This document shows, in pieces, positions 25,486 through 34,492 of a stretch of 64,000 nt of DNA (position 1 is its first letter; each line of letters begins with the position of its first letter). Source of the DNA: Bog-473 sp963809715 (lineage in GTDB: Bacteria > Actinomycetota > Acidimicrobiia > Acidimicrobiales > RAAP-2); NCBI GenBank assembly GCA_963809715.1, contig CAWEKO010000005.1, positions 248,001-312,000 on the forward strand. The letters are read 5' to 3'. Made by a program: the position numbers and the translations under genes. The notes below the pieces were generated by a model that saw nothing but the letters and a program-made list of their open reading frames with translations, made no database searches and was not told the origin of the DNA.

Positions 25486-26647
25486 GTGGAGCGCATGCTG
25501 ACGAGCGAGGAGGCGGCCCGGCGCCTCGGGGTGAAGGTGCCCACCCTCTACGCCTACGTGAGCCGGGGGCTCCTCGCATCTCATCCGGACCCGGCCCGGC
25601 GGGGAAGCCTCTTCGACCTCGATCAGGTCGAAGCACTGGCGACGCGGCAGTCGGGGCGGACGGCAGACGGCGACCCGCATGGCCACGATCACGACCGGCG
25701 TCACCCAACTCAACCAGGAGCTCGGCCCCATCTACCGGGGCCACCTGGCCACCGAGCTGGCGGGGGAGTGGCGGTTCGAGGACGTGGCCGAGATGCTCTG
25801 GCAGTCCGGGGGCGGCGGCGACTGGCGGGCGCCCGAACTCGGTCCCTGCCCGCTCAGCGCGACGTTCGACCGCATGCGGTGGGCCCTCGTGGTCTGCGGC
25901 GCGAGCGATCCGCTCCGCTCTGATCGGCGCCCGCCGGCAGTGGCCGGCGCGGCCCGGCGGGCTACCGCTGCGCTGACCGAGGTGATCGGACCACCCCCGG
26001 CGGGCGGCGACGCGGATGAGTCGATCGCGGCGCGGCTTGCCGCGCGCCTCACCGGTACGACGACGGCCCTGCCCGAGGCGGCGGTGAACGCGGCGCTCGT
26101 GCTCATGGCAGACCACGAGTTGGCCACGTCGACCATGGCCGTGCGCCTCGCAGCATCGGTGCGCGCCGATCCCTACGACGCGTTCCTGGCCGGGCTCGTC
26201 ACCCTGGCCGGCCCGCTCCACGGCGGCGCCAGCCAGCAGGCCTACGAGTTGCTGGCCGTGGCTGAGCGGGACGGTGCGGCCCGCGCCCTCGACGACGTGC
26301 TGCGCGACCGCGGCATCGTTCCGGGCTTCGGCCACACCGTGTACAAGAGTGGCGATCCGCGCTTCGCCTCGTTGTTGGCGTTGGCCGAACCGCTGCTGAG
26401 CGAGGAGCGCCGAGGCCTCCTGCGCGACATCATGGAGATCGCGGCAGCCCACGACGTGCCGATGGCCAACTGCGATCTTGCGCTCGCCGCCTTGAGCTGG
26501 GGCACCGGCATGCCGCCCGACACGGGCCGCACGCTCTTCGCCGTCGCCCGCATCGCCGGGTGGGCCGCGCACTACATGGAAGAGCTCACCGAGCGGGCCC
26601 TGCGCTTCCGAGCACGAGCCGTCTACAGCAGCTCCTCCAGCGATTGA
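25486..26647 (+). CDS. citrate synthase with N-terminal MerR-like HTH domain (frameshifted)
   Basis: Residues 1-55 form a MerR/BldC-like helix-turn-helix (LTSEEAARRLGVKVPTLYAY, VSRGLL, then SLFDLDQVEALA). The citrate synthase body follows in another frame (from about 25645): VTQLNQELGPIYRG, GPLHGGASQQAY, GFGHTVYKSGDPR, and MANCDLALAALSW carrying the catalytic Asp, then VARIAGWAAHYMEE. The known actinobacterial family has both parts in one chain of about 370-390 aa. One missing base near 25643 (after VEALA, where RRGSRGGRQ should continue) explains the break. If real, the body could be made from the ATG at 25679. The HTH part may autoregulate the divergent promoter. Confidence 0.8.
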
Positions 26648-26744
26648 GGGCGCCGGCCTGCGCCGGACAGCACGGATTGTTCGGCCGGTCCGGAGCGGCG
26701 GATGCGTCGAGGTCGGCCCGGTCCGAGCGGTGGATGCGTCGAGG

Positions 26745-27765
26745 TCAGCCGGCCCCGATGACGATGGCCGAAGGGTGCCCTCCCACGGAGACGGGCTTGC
26801 CGACCTTCCCGGTGGCCAGTGTCACCGGGATCAGCGAGCCCGCCTGTTGGGTCACCCAGGCCACGGACCCGTCCGCGCTGAGGGCGATGCCCTGGGCCGC
26901 GTCGGGGAGGGCGATCGGCGCACCCACGGCCAGGCCCAGCACGTTCTCCGTCACGGGCACCACGCCCGACCCGCCGCAGACGTAGGCGGTCGCGCCCCCT
27001 GAGGGCGACACCGCAATGGCGGTCGGGTTGAGCGGCAGCGGCACCGTCACCCCCGGCTGCCGCGTCGTGGCGTTGATCGGGGTCATGGTGCTGTTGGAGA
27101 AGTTGCCCACCAACACCTGTCCCGCCGAGACCGCCACCGTCTGCGGACCCGGCCCCACCGCGATGGCCGGGCCGGCCAGCAGGGTCGACACGTCGATCGG
27201 CGTCACTCGGTTGCTCCCGAAGTCGGCCACGAACGCCGTCGCTCCAGCCGGGCCGACCGACACCGCCACCGCCACGGGCTGGTGGCCCACCGCGATCGGA
27301 TGGCCCGCTCGCCAGGTGCCCAGGTCGATCGGCGTCACGTTGTTCGAGACCAGGTTGGCCACCAGCGCGATGCCCGCGGCCGCCGGTCCCACCGGGTGCG
27401 ACCGCAACGGCGTCGGGCTCCACGCCGACGCCGACCGAGTGCACGACGTCGTGGGTGGCCGGGTCGATCTCCGACAGGGTGTCGTTCCCCCTCGTCACCA
27501 CGAGCAGCCCGCGCTGGCCCGCCGTGTAGGCGAACGCGGAGGGAAGGCTGCCCACCGAGACCTTCGGCCCGACTTGGCGCGTGACCACGTCGACCGGCGT
27601 GACGTCGGTGCCGGGCAGGGTCACCGAGGCGTCCGTCGCCACCCAGGCCACGTCGCGGGTGGAGGCACTGCCGGCCGGCGGAGTGGTGCAGGCCGCCAGG
27701 AGGGGGAGGGCGATGACCAGGGCGGCGGCCACGACCAAGGCGCGGGCTCGAACGGGGGAGGGCAT
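26745..27765 (-). CDS. YVTN/YncE-like beta-propeller lipoprotein (frameshifted)
   Basis: ATG at 27765 opens a lipoprotein signal (VVAAALVIALPLLAAC, lipobox LAAC near residue 25). The chain then follows repeated propeller blades of the form VTPIDVVTRQVG...VSVGSLPSAFA...LLVVTRG, each a strand pair ending in a T-P-I-N/D block. The reading continues one frame away after about 27390 (from VAVAPGG to AAAGIALVANLVSNNVTPID), down to 26745. Combined length about 340 aa, matching five or six blades. An indel in a GGCGGCCGCGGG stretch is the cause. Probably an exported surface or cell-envelope protein of unknown ligand. Confidence 0.72.
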
Positions 27766-27779
27766 CGCCGTCGGCGTGG

Positions 27780-29168
27780 TCAGCCGCGGGCGCACGCCGC
27801 ACCGGCGGGACGATCGGACGCACTCCAGCCGCTCGCCTCTCCGGCGGGCCAGAAGTCGCCGGTCACGGGGTCCTGTTCGTAGGGCACGGGCGCCGGCCGG
27901 CCGCCGGCCAGCGCACCGAGGGCCTCGAGCAACGCGGCGACGTCGTCGCCCGACGTGCCGAGCCCACAGCTGGCCCGGACCGCACCGGGGATGCCGCTGC
28001 GGTCGCCCCGCTGCACGGCCTCACGGGCCTCGGCGATCCCGGCCTGGCCCACCCCGAGCAGACGGATCAGGTACGGGTGGGCGCAGAAGCAGCCGTGGCG
28101 CACGCCGAGGCCGAACTCGGCGCTGAGCCGCGCCGCGACCAGCGCGTGGTGCATCCCGGTGACGACGAACGAAGCCACGGCCAGGGTGTCGGTGCCCGGC
28201 GGCGGGCCGAGCACGGTCACGCCCTCGATGGCGCGCAGCCCGTCGTGCAGCTGGAGCGACAGCGCCCGCTCGTGTGCCTCGATGTCGTCCCAGCCGATGC
28301 GCTCGAGCTCGTCCATGGCCGCGCCGAAGGCCACCGCGCCGACCACGTTGGGCGAACCCGCCTCCTCGCGCTCGGGTGGCTCGGTCCAGATGACCTCGTC
28401 CAGGTCGACCAGGTCCACCGCGCCGCCGCCGGCCAGGAAGGGATCGCCTTGCGCGAAGGTGCGGCGCGGGCCGATCAGCGCGCCCGTCCCGAAGGGGGCG
28501 TAGAGCTTGTGCCCGCTGAAGGCGATGTAGTCGGGCCACGGGGGGAGGGGACGGTGCGGGGCCAGCTGGGCCGCATCGAGCAGGACGGGGATGCCGCGTG
28601 CGTGGGCTTGGGCACAGATCTCCTCCACCGGGGGCAGCCAGCCGGTGACGTTCGACGCGCCGGTCAGGGCCAGGAGGGCGGGGGTGGGGCCGTCATCGAG
28701 CACGGCCACCACGTCGGCCGTCGTGAAGGTGCCCTCGGTCCCGCACTCGACCCAGCGTCGCCGGGCCACCCGGGCCCAGGGCAACAGGTTGGCGTGATGC
28801 TCGACCACGGTGGTCGCGACCACGTCGTCGGGGTTCAGGCGCAGCCGGTAGGCCAGGTGGTTGATGGCCTCGGTCGTGTTGCGCACCAGCACGACGACGT
28901 CGTCCGCGCCCTCGCCCCGGTGGGCAAAGCGGTAGGCGCTGGCGCGGGCCGCCTCGTACTCGGCGGTGGCCCGGCGCGACTTGTAACCGGCACCGCGGTG
29001 CACGCTCGAGTACCAGGGCAAGAACCCGGCCACCCGGTCGGCCACCACCTCGAGGGCGGGGGTGGAGGCAGCGCAGTCGAGGTCGCGGTACGGCCGCTCC
29101 GTACCGTCGACGCAGGGGACCGGTGCATGGGCGCCGACGAGGGGGGCGACGGCGGCCTCGGGTGTCAC
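27780..29168 (-). CDS. class V aminotransferase, SufS/cysteine-desulfurase-like
   Basis: About 462-aa fold-type I PLP enzyme. The GTG at 29168 starts VTPEAAVAPLVGAH, then YRDLDCAASTPALEVV and WYSSVHRGAGYKS, the usual opening of cysteine desulfurases. The PLP Lys is in FSGHKLYAPFGTG (near residue 218). The flexible catalytic loop GVRHGCFCAHPYL holds the Cys found in SufS proteins. The longer open frame upstream belongs to a different gene. Likely mobilises sulfur from cysteine or acts as an isopenicillin-N-epimerase-like lyase; no suf or isc genes are nearby, so the partner is unknown. Confidence 0.85.
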   Translation of the reverse strand: MTPEAAVAPLVGAHAPVPCVDGTERPYRDLDCAASTPALEVVADRVAGFLPWYSSVHRGAGYKSRRATAEYEAARASAYRFAHRGEGADDVVVLVRNTTEAINHLAYRLRLNPDDVVATTVVEHHANLLPWARVARRRWVECGTEGTFTTADVVAVLDDGPTPALLALTGASNVTGWLPPVEEICAQAHARGIPVLLDAAQLAPHRPLPPWPDYIAFSGHKLYAPFGTGALIGPRRTFAQGDPFLAGGGAVDLVDLDEVIWTEPPEREEAGSPNVVGAVAFGAAMDELERIGWDDIEAHERALSLQLHDGLRAIEGVTVLGPPPGTDTLAVASFVVTGMHHALVAARLSAEFGLGVRHGCFCAHPYLIRLLGVGQAGIAEAREAVQRGDRSGIPGAVRASCGLGTSGDDVAALLEALGALAGGRPAPVPYEQDPVTGDFWPAGEASGWSASDRPAGAACARG

Positions 29169-29232
29169 GCCCGCCACACTACGGAGTGCGACCGTGGCCC
29201 GGTCATCCGGCCGGCGGAACCGGCGGGCCGGT

Positions 29233-29729
29233 TCAGAGCAGGACGGCCGGCGTCTTGCTCGGGGGCGCCGGCGGCTCGGGCAACGCCGCGGTGAACCACA
29301 CCGTCTTGCCCGGAGGGTCGCGGCGCAGGTCGACGCCCCAGGCGTCCGCCAGCGTGTCGACGATCTTGAGCCCTCGTCCACGCGGCGCGTGGCCGGCGCG
29401 GTCTCGGGGGTGGGGAAGCCTTCGGCCGTGTCGGTCACCGAGACCCGGACCGCCCGCCCGCCCTCGATCAGCTCGACGGCCACCTCGAACGCAGTGGCCG
29501 CGTGCTGAACCGCGTTGGTGGCCAGCTCCGAGAGCATGAGGGCCGAGGTCCAGGCGACCTCCGCCCCGCAGTCCTCGGGCAGGACCCGGTTGAGGAAGTG
29601 TCGCGCCTGCCCGACCGAGGTGGGCCGGCCGGGGAACGCCCGAGAGGCGCGCGGCATCGGGTTTTCCGCTGCGCCGACATCGCTGTGGGCGGCAGGGGGC
29701 TCGGTCCAGTCGATGGTCGGGCTCGTCAT
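29233..29729 (-). CDS. RsbW-like ATP-binding protein (frameshifted)
   Basis: ATG at 29729. About 165 residues when the two frames are joined: VGQARHFLNRVL, the N box LMLSELATNAVQHA (Glu and Asn intact), VSVTDTAEGFPTP as G1 region, then in the next frame GRGLKIVDTLADAWGVD as G2 and GKTVWFTAALP as the last strand. This is a complete GHKL anti-sigma/serine-kinase fold. The frame changes near 29388 inside a G-rich stretch. The open frame otherwise runs on into the aminotransferase gene, which is an artefact. Family role: sigma regulation or STAS phosphorylation; no partner is adjacent. Confidence 0.7.
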
Positions 29730-29842
29730 ACCGGTTGCACCGGGGTTTTTGCCCAGGAGGAGGCGCTTGTAAACGGATTCTGAGACCTTGGAGCACGAAA
29801 TCGGCGTTCCGCGCCGCATCGCCAGAGCTACATTCGGCGGCG

Positions 29843-30050
29843 ATGGAGGAGCGCTACGAGTCCGAACTCACCCGGTCGGCCGACCGTGCTCGACGGGGTC
29901 GACCGCGCCCTCGAGCGCCTGAGCACGGGCAGCTACGGCACGTGTGAGGCCTGCGGCGCGGCGATCCTGCCGGCCGACCTCGAGCGCGATCCCACCCGCC
30001 GGCACTGCGAGCAGCATCTCGAGGTCGTGGTCGAAGTCGAAGTCGACTAG
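29843..30050 (+). CDS. DksA/TraR-type C4 zinc-finger small protein (frameshifted)
   Basis: ATG at 29843 gives MEERYESELTRSAD. One frame over, from about 29886, VLDGVDRALERLSTGSYGTC continues into EACGAAILPADLERDPTRRH and ends CEQHLEVVVEVEVD at a TAG (30048-30050). The L-x-x-V-x-x-AL-x-RL-x-x-G-x-YG-x-C-x-x-C pattern is that of DksA/TraR proteins. The second zinc pair is Cys-x-x-His rather than Cys-x-x-Cys. Either a one-base indel splits a ~68-aa protein, or a 54-aa form starts at the GTG at 29886. Relatives bind the RNA polymerase secondary channel, but one this short may lack that coiled coil. Confidence 0.6.
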
Positions 30051-30107
30051 TCCGGCGGAACCGCCCACCGGTCAGCGCGCCGACCGGTCCCGCCCTTCGC
30101 CGGCCGG

Positions 30108-30722
30108 TCAGCCCGGAATCTTCAACGCCTTGGCCGCGTCGAAACGGCCCGCCACGTCCGGCCAGTTGACGACGTTCCACAGGGCGGCGAAGAAGTCGGC
30201 CTTCACGTTTTTGTACTGCAGGTAGAAGGCGTGCTCCCAGGCGTCGAAGACCAGCAGCGGGACCGAGCTCTGGCCGACGCTGCTCTGGTGGTCGTAGACC
30301 TGCTCGACAATCAGCCGGCCGGCGAGGGGCTCGTAGGCCAGCACGCCCCAGCCCGATCCTTGGATCGTCGAAGTGGCCTGAGTGAAGTGCGCCTTGAACT
30401 TGTCGAAGGAGCCGAAGTTCTCGTCGATGGCCGACCCGAGCGCGCCGTCAGGCTTGTCGCCGCCGTCGGGGCTCTGGTTCTTCCAGAAGATGGAGTGCAG
30501 GACGTGGCCCGAGATGTGGAAGGCAAGTGTCTTCTCGAGTCCCACGACGGCGCCGAAGTCGTCCTTGTCGCGGGCGGCGGCCAGCTTCTCGAGCGTCTGG
30601 TTGGCGCCGGTCACGTAGGCGGCGTGGTGCTTGTCGTGGTGGAGCTCCATGATCTGAGCCGACACGTGGGGCTCGAGGGCTCCGTAGTCGTAGGGCAGAT
30701 CGGGGAGCGTGTAATCGGCCAT
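30108..30722 (-). CDS. sodA: superoxide dismutase, Fe/Mn type
   Basis: 204-aa, full-length. Metal ligands are in place: His in MELHHDKHHAAYV (near 28), His in SGHVLHSIFWKN (near 76), Asp and His in FDAWEHAFYLQYKN (near 160-164). The DHQSSVGQSSVP segment with a His-Gln pair resembles actinobacterial SodA, in which Fe or Mn may be used. GAGGAGATCC precedes the ATG closely. No signal peptide, so cytosolic or exported by a non-classical route. Monocistronic. Dismutes superoxide to hydrogen peroxide and oxygen. Confidence 0.95.
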   Translation of the reverse strand: MADYTLPDLPYDYGALEPHVSAQIMELHHDKHHAAYVTGANQTLEKLAAARDKDDFGAVVGLEKTLAFHISGHVLHSIFWKNQSPDGGDKPDGALGSAIDENFGSFDKFKAHFTQATSTIQGSGWGVLAYEPLAGRLIVEQVYDHQSSVGQSSVPLLVFDAWEHAFYLQYKNVKADFFAALWNVVNWPDVAGRFDAAKALKIPG

Positions 30723-31005
30723 TGGATCTCCTCTGTCGTCTCGATATCGCGGGTTGTCTGCTGGACCCTACCCGACCGTCACAGGGGCGAGACCAGGCCA
30801 GGGGCACACGCCGGTGTACGCAGCGGGCACAGACCGGTGCACGAGGGGTGCAGGTCGTGCGCACCCCGACGCCGGCGGCACGCACGATGGGCTGTTACCC
30901 GCCCTCGACAGAGCGACACGACCTGCCCACGTGCGGGCGTGTCACCAGATCCGCGGGAGTCGTGAACCTCTGCGAAACCCGTGCGGCAACGGCACAGATC
31001 GGCAG

Positions 31006-31740
31006 TTATACCGTCGGTGCGGCGCTTGCTGCCTCCACTTCGGCAGTGATGGCAGCCAGCATCTGGGCAACCTCGGCGGGGTGTGAGAGCGCAGCAGCGT
31101 GGTCGTAGGGCACTTCGATCTTCTCGGTCGCTCGCTCGGTCGCGCACTGTTGCTGGTATTCGGGTGGACACATGCGGTCTTCGGTGCACACGATGTACGT
31201 CGAGGGGATTGTTTCCCATGCGACCGCTGGTAGCACGATGTCCATGATGTCGCTCATCAGGATCGGTTGCAGCCGGGCGAGAGCCCATTTCACGGTTTCC
31301 GGGTCGGCTTGCTGAAACGCGATGGCCGCCACTCGATCGGGATCGAACCCGACGCGTCCGTCGTCCATCAGGATCGCAGCGGCCCTGGACTCTTCGTTCC
31401 CCGCGAGCTGATTCACGAGCGGGATGCCCGCCTCGGGCATGTCCGCGGCGATGTACACCAACCGGGCCACCGCACGATGGTCGACTGCGGCCGCCGAAAT
31501 GATCACGCCGCCATAGGAATTGCCGACCAGGACCACCGGACCCGCCAAGGTGTCGAGCAACTCCCGCACCATCGCGGTATCGCCCGCGACACCCGCGTCG
31601 GGCGGTGGTGTCGACCCGCACGACGGTAGATCAACTGCTCGGTGCGCGATGCCCAGTTCGTCAAGCTCGGCGGTCACGAGTTCCCACGCCCACCGGCCCC
31701 CGCCTGCGCCGTGCACCAAGACAACCGTGCAACCACTCAT
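31006..31740 (-). CDS. alpha/beta hydrolase
   Basis: 244 aa. It starts VVLVHGAGGGRWAWELV (oxyanion HGAGG near residue 10). The nucleophile elbow GNSYGGVI near 75 (Ser in G-x-S-x-G), an Asp in CTEDRMCPP near 188 and a His in DHAAALSHPAEVA near 215 complete the triad. The short cap region and overall length match the esterase/salicylate-esterase-like group of small hydrolases. GAGGGGGCGAC lies just upstream of the ATG. Substrate unknown. Isolated from neighbours by intergenic DNA on both sides. Confidence 0.85.
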   Translation of the reverse strand: MSGCTVVLVHGAGGGRWAWELVTAELDELGIAHRAVDLPSCGSTPPPDAGVAGDTAMVRELLDTLAGPVVLVGNSYGGVIISAAAVDHRAVARLVYIAADMPEAGIPLVNQLAGNEESRAAAILMDDGRVGFDPDRVAAIAFQQADPETVKWALARLQPILMSDIMDIVLPAVAWETIPSTYIVCTEDRMCPPEYQQQCATERATEKIEVPYDHAAALSHPAEVAQMLAAITAEVEAASAAPTV

Positions 31741-32243
31741 GTCGCCCCCTCCGTTCCCCGGCTCCAGGAGCTGATGTGAGGGTACTCCCGCTCAGCATCA
31801 TCGAAAGAACGGCAGCAAAGCGAACAATCGCTTTCGATCGAAGTGGCCGCGATTCGGGCGGCACAGAAGGTTACGGTCGCCCAGTCTGCTCACAGCCATG
31901 CAAGATGCGATGCGTCGTCACGTCGCCCCCGCTCCATTGACTCGTGCAATTGCTCAACTGCAACACAGCATCGACTGCAACAGAACATCGCAGAGATCGT
32001 CTGTCTCAACACTTGTCGTCGTCGGTGTGGTGCGGTGGCGCTGGAACTGACCGCCGCTCGACCACGTCCCGGTCGGCGGCGGGAATACGCCGTCCAGAAA
32101 ATCGCGCGGACGCGGTCGAAGAAATTGCAGAAAATGGTTGGCATCCGGCGGATGATCGGTTACCGTAACGGGGGTTCAACCTCGACGACCCGTCGCCTTC
32201 TGCGCGCGGGAGTCGGTGGACAAGGCGGAAGGGGAGGGGACCG
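31741..32243. other. gene-free stretch
   Basis: About 500 bp of moderate GC with no believable coding frame and no RNA gene recognised. Its right end (GAAGGGGAGGGG, 32228-32239) is the ribosome-binding site of the first secreted protein gene. The promoter for that gene must lie here but could not be placed. Confidence 0.4.
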
Positions 32244-32879
32244 ATGATCCGTAAGGTTGTGTGTATCGGCGCGCTTGTCGCAGCGTCGACGAATCTCGTT
32301 GTCGTGCTTTCATCGGCTGGAGTCGCCGGAGCGGTTCCTCCTCCCGCGACCGGCACCGCGATCTGCAAAATTGATACAGGAAGTGGAACGCTCTCGCCGG
32401 GGCTGACCGCAGCGGGGACCCCCGGCGGCGTCAAGATCCAATTCGTGGCGACGATGGTGGTCGGTGGATCGTGTGGAGGTGCCGTCACCTCCCCGTCGGG
32501 GGTGACCGTCAACGGCGGAACAGTGAAGGGACACGGTTTCTACAACCCGGTGCCCTCGACGGCCAACGGCAGCAGTTGTGCCAACTTCGCCGGTTCGGAC
32601 ATCGTCGGGAAGATCGTGGTCAAAGTCAACTGGTCCGTCACCGGTCCCGCGATCGCCCCCACCAAGGTCGTCTACAAGAACAACACCGGTACCGTCGTGG
32701 GGTCGGGCACGGACACCGTCACCCTCAACGCTCCAAGCGGGACTGCGGTCAAGTCCGGTTCGTTCACCACCCCGAACAACCCGCACAAGCTCGTTCTCGT
32801 GACCAATATTCCGGGGCCAACGTGCTCTGGGACCATTTCGACCTTCTCCATACTTCCTGGAAGCAACATCTCGATGTAG
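32244..32879 (+). CDS. secreted protein, first of a tandem pair
   Basis: 211 aa with a signal peptide (residues 1-30, core IGALVAASTNLVVVLSSAGV, cleavage after AGA). The mature part is Thr/Gly/Ser-rich and strand-like with four Cys (in AICKID, GGSCGGA, SSCANF and PTCSGT), presumably two disulfides. The block GVTVNGGTVKGHGFY followed by a Cys corresponds to AVTGTIKGTMTFTGA in the next gene, so the two are paralogues. Strong Shine-Dalgarno. No known domain recognised; a surface, adhesion or envelope role is only a guess. Confidence 0.7.
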   Translation: MIRKVVCIGALVAASTNLVVVLSSAGVAGAVPPPATGTAICKIDTGSGTLSPGLTAAGTPGGVKIQFVATMVVGGSCGGAVTSPSGVTVNGGTVKGHGFYNPVPSTANGSSCANFAGSDIVGKIVVKVNWSVTGPAIAPTKVVYKNNTGTVVGSGTDTVTLNAPSGTAVKSGSFTTPNNPHKLVLVTNIPGPTCSGTISTFSILPGSNISM

Positions 32880-32915
32880 CCGAGGCCTCGCAGCGATGTG
32901 TTGGCCTCCGGCCGG

Positions 32916-32954
32916 TTCAGTTCGACGCTTCAGTTCGATGCTTCAGTTCAAAGG
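32916..32954. repeat. three tandem 13-bp repeats
   Basis: TTCAGTTCGACGC (32916-32928), TTCAGTTCGATGC (32929-32941) and TTCAGTTCAAAGG (32942-32954) run into the ribosome-binding site of the second secreted protein gene. They could bind a regulator or be replication slippage. Confidence 0.85.
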
Positions 32955-32964
32955 GGAATCAAAG

Positions 32965-33597
32965 ATGAACAAGCTCTGTCGGAACATGATGATTGCCACC
33001 GCAGGTGCGGTGGTCTTGGCGCTCACTCCCGCCATCGAGGCCGGGGCGTCCGGAACCCCGCTCCTCCCTGTCCTTCCGGGCAATGTGACCTGCAATCAGT
33101 CTCTCGGCGTGTGGGGAGGAGCGATCCAGTTCACCCCGGCACTCTTCACGAACGGAACAGCCACGACCGAGAAGATGGTCGTCAAGGCGACGCTGGGCAA
33201 CTCCGCGAGCCCGTGTGTGACGACCGCGGGCATCGCCGTTACCGGAACGATCAAGGGCACGATGACCTTCACCGGCGCGAAGGCGAACAGGTGCAACAAG
33301 GTCTTCAACGGACTTTCTCGTGTCCCGATTTCGACCTCGAAGTTCAAGCTGACGTGGACGACCCCGCCGGGGGCGCCGACTCAGTGGAAGCAGCCGCCCG
33401 CCTTCTCGGTCGTCGGTGCACTCGGCATGACCAGCCTGACCGTCACCGGCGGAAAGGTCACGGGTTCGTTCTCACCGTATGCGACTCCGAACGCCACGCT
33501 CTCGGACTCGAACTGGGCGAGCGTGATCCCCACGGGTTGCGCATCGACCGCCGGTCTCTCCAACCTGACACTGGGTACCTCAGCCGGTACGTGGTAG
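32965..33597 (+). CDS. secreted protein, second of a tandem pair
   Basis: 210 aa. The ATG at 32965 follows AAGGGGA and opens a signal peptide (MMIATAGAVVLALTPAIEAG, cleavage near AGA). The mature part is rich in Thr, Gly and Ser with four Cys (VTCNQS, SPCVTT, NRCNKV, TGCAST), the same order and rough spacing as the preceding protein. No known domain recognised. The 85-bp gap between the genes carries triple 13-bp repeats, so expression of the second may be set separately. Confidence 0.7.
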   Translation: MNKLCRNMMIATAGAVVLALTPAIEAGASGTPLLPVLPGNVTCNQSLGVWGGAIQFTPALFTNGTATTEKMVVKATLGNSASPCVTTAGIAVTGTIKGTMTFTGAKANRCNKVFNGLSRVPISTSKFKLTWTTPPGAPTQWKQPPAFSVVGALGMTSLTVTGGKVTGSFSPYATPNATLSDSNWASVIPTGCASTAGLSNLTLGTSAGTW

Positions 33598-33793
33598 TTC
33601 GTCGGCGGGTGTGAGTCAGCACTGAGGGTCCTGGTCGCGCCCGCCGGGTGACCTGGGCGTCGACGAGGTCGCCGCTGATTTGGATGTCTCGGTCGAGTCG
33701 GTCGCCGCCGGGTGCACCAGGGCGGCGTCGACGACGGGGTCGACGCGGCCTCCTGTCCTCACCCGTCAGCCCCCCTTGCAGAGGCCCCCGCAG

Positions 33794-33830
33794 TACGCTT
33801 GCTGGAGTGAGCACGGAGCCGCCCGAGTGA
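33794..33830 (+). promoter_or_regulatory. leaderless seven-codon minicistron before the XRE gene
   Basis: TACGCT (33794-33799), seven bases, then GTG (33807) reading Met-Ser-Thr-Glu-Pro-Pro-Glu and TGA (33828-33830). The next ATG follows within a few bases. The -10-like hexamer spacing matches that of several genes in this window, so this may be a translated leader peptide. Confidence 0.45.
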
Positions 33831-33858
33831 GCCCAGCATGAACAGCCCAGCATGAACA
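33831..33858. repeat. 14-bp tandem duplication over the XRE start codon
   Basis: GCCCAGCATGAACA occurs at 33831-33844 and 33845-33858. Each copy contains an ATG, in different frames: the first opens a five-codon frame that stops at once, the second (33852) is the regulator start. Confidence 0.85.
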
Positions 33859-34391
33859 CGGACCCCAAGGACCGCTGGCACGATCTCGGGGCGTTCATCC
33901 GCGAGCAACGGGGGACCGCTCGATTGTCCTTACGCCGGCTCTCGGAGCTCGCCGGCATCTCGAACCCGTACCTGAGCCAGATCGAGCGTGGCCTGCGTCG
34001 GCCCTCGGCAGAGATCCTCCAACAGATCGCCAAGGCCTTGCGCATCTCCGCCGAGACGCTCTACGTCCAGGCCGGTATTCTCGAGCCGCCCGACGGGACG
34101 CCCGACCTGGCCCGCGCCATCATGGCGGACCAGACCGTCAGCGAGGACCAGAAGCAGGCGCTGGTGCGCATCTACCTCTCCTTCCGCCGCGAGTTCGAGG
34201 ACGAGCGGGCCCAGGCCGCGGCCGCAGCCCGTGCGTCGGGCGACGCCAACGGAGGGGAGTCGACCGCCTCGGAACGGGGCGAGCGGGCACCGGCGGCCCC
34301 TGGATCATCCGCCGGCCCGGCCCCGACGGGCGGGCCCGCTGCGCCACCGCCGGCGGCCGCCGCTGCGGCACCGACGCCGACGTCCGCCTGA
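33852..34391 (+). CDS. XRE-family transcriptional regulator
   Basis: 179 aa. The N-terminal helix-turn-helix (residues about 10-70) is a clear Cro/CI type: IREQRGTARLSLRRLSELAG, then ISNPYLSQIERGLRRPSAEI and LQQIAKALRIS. Residues 100-120 may form a helix; from about 125 on the chain is a disordered Ala/Pro/Gly-rich tail. The HTH resembles regulators found next to mshA in other actinobacteria. The ATG at 33852 is the second of two copies of a duplicated start region. Possible targets are its own gene and the downstream mshA group (inference). Confidence 0.85.
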   Translation: MNTDPKDRWHDLGAFIREQRGTARLSLRRLSELAGISNPYLSQIERGLRRPSAEILQQIAKALRISAETLYVQAGILEPPDGTPDLARAIMADQTVSEDQKQALVRIYLSFRREFEDERAQAAAAARASGDANGGESTASERGERAPAAPGSSAGPAPTGGPAAPPPAAAAAAPTPTSA

Positions 34392-34492
34392 CGCCGGTCC
34401 AGCTCCGAGCACCCGTCGGCCGCCTGACCGCACCCGCAGCGGAGCGCGGCACCGGTTCGCAACACCGGCCCGCCGGTAGGCTTTCCGACGCC

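Noticed and set aside
25630..25680. Programmed ribosomal frameshift in the HTH-citrate synthase
   Set aside because: No slippery heptamer or downstream structure is evident, and similar breaks occur elsewhere in the window, so an indel is simpler.
27780..29819. Apparent 679-aa fusion of an RsbW-like ATPase with a class V aminotransferase
   Set aside because: The ATPase C-terminus continues in another frame and ends at 29233; the open frame through the gap is accidental read-through after the frameshift.
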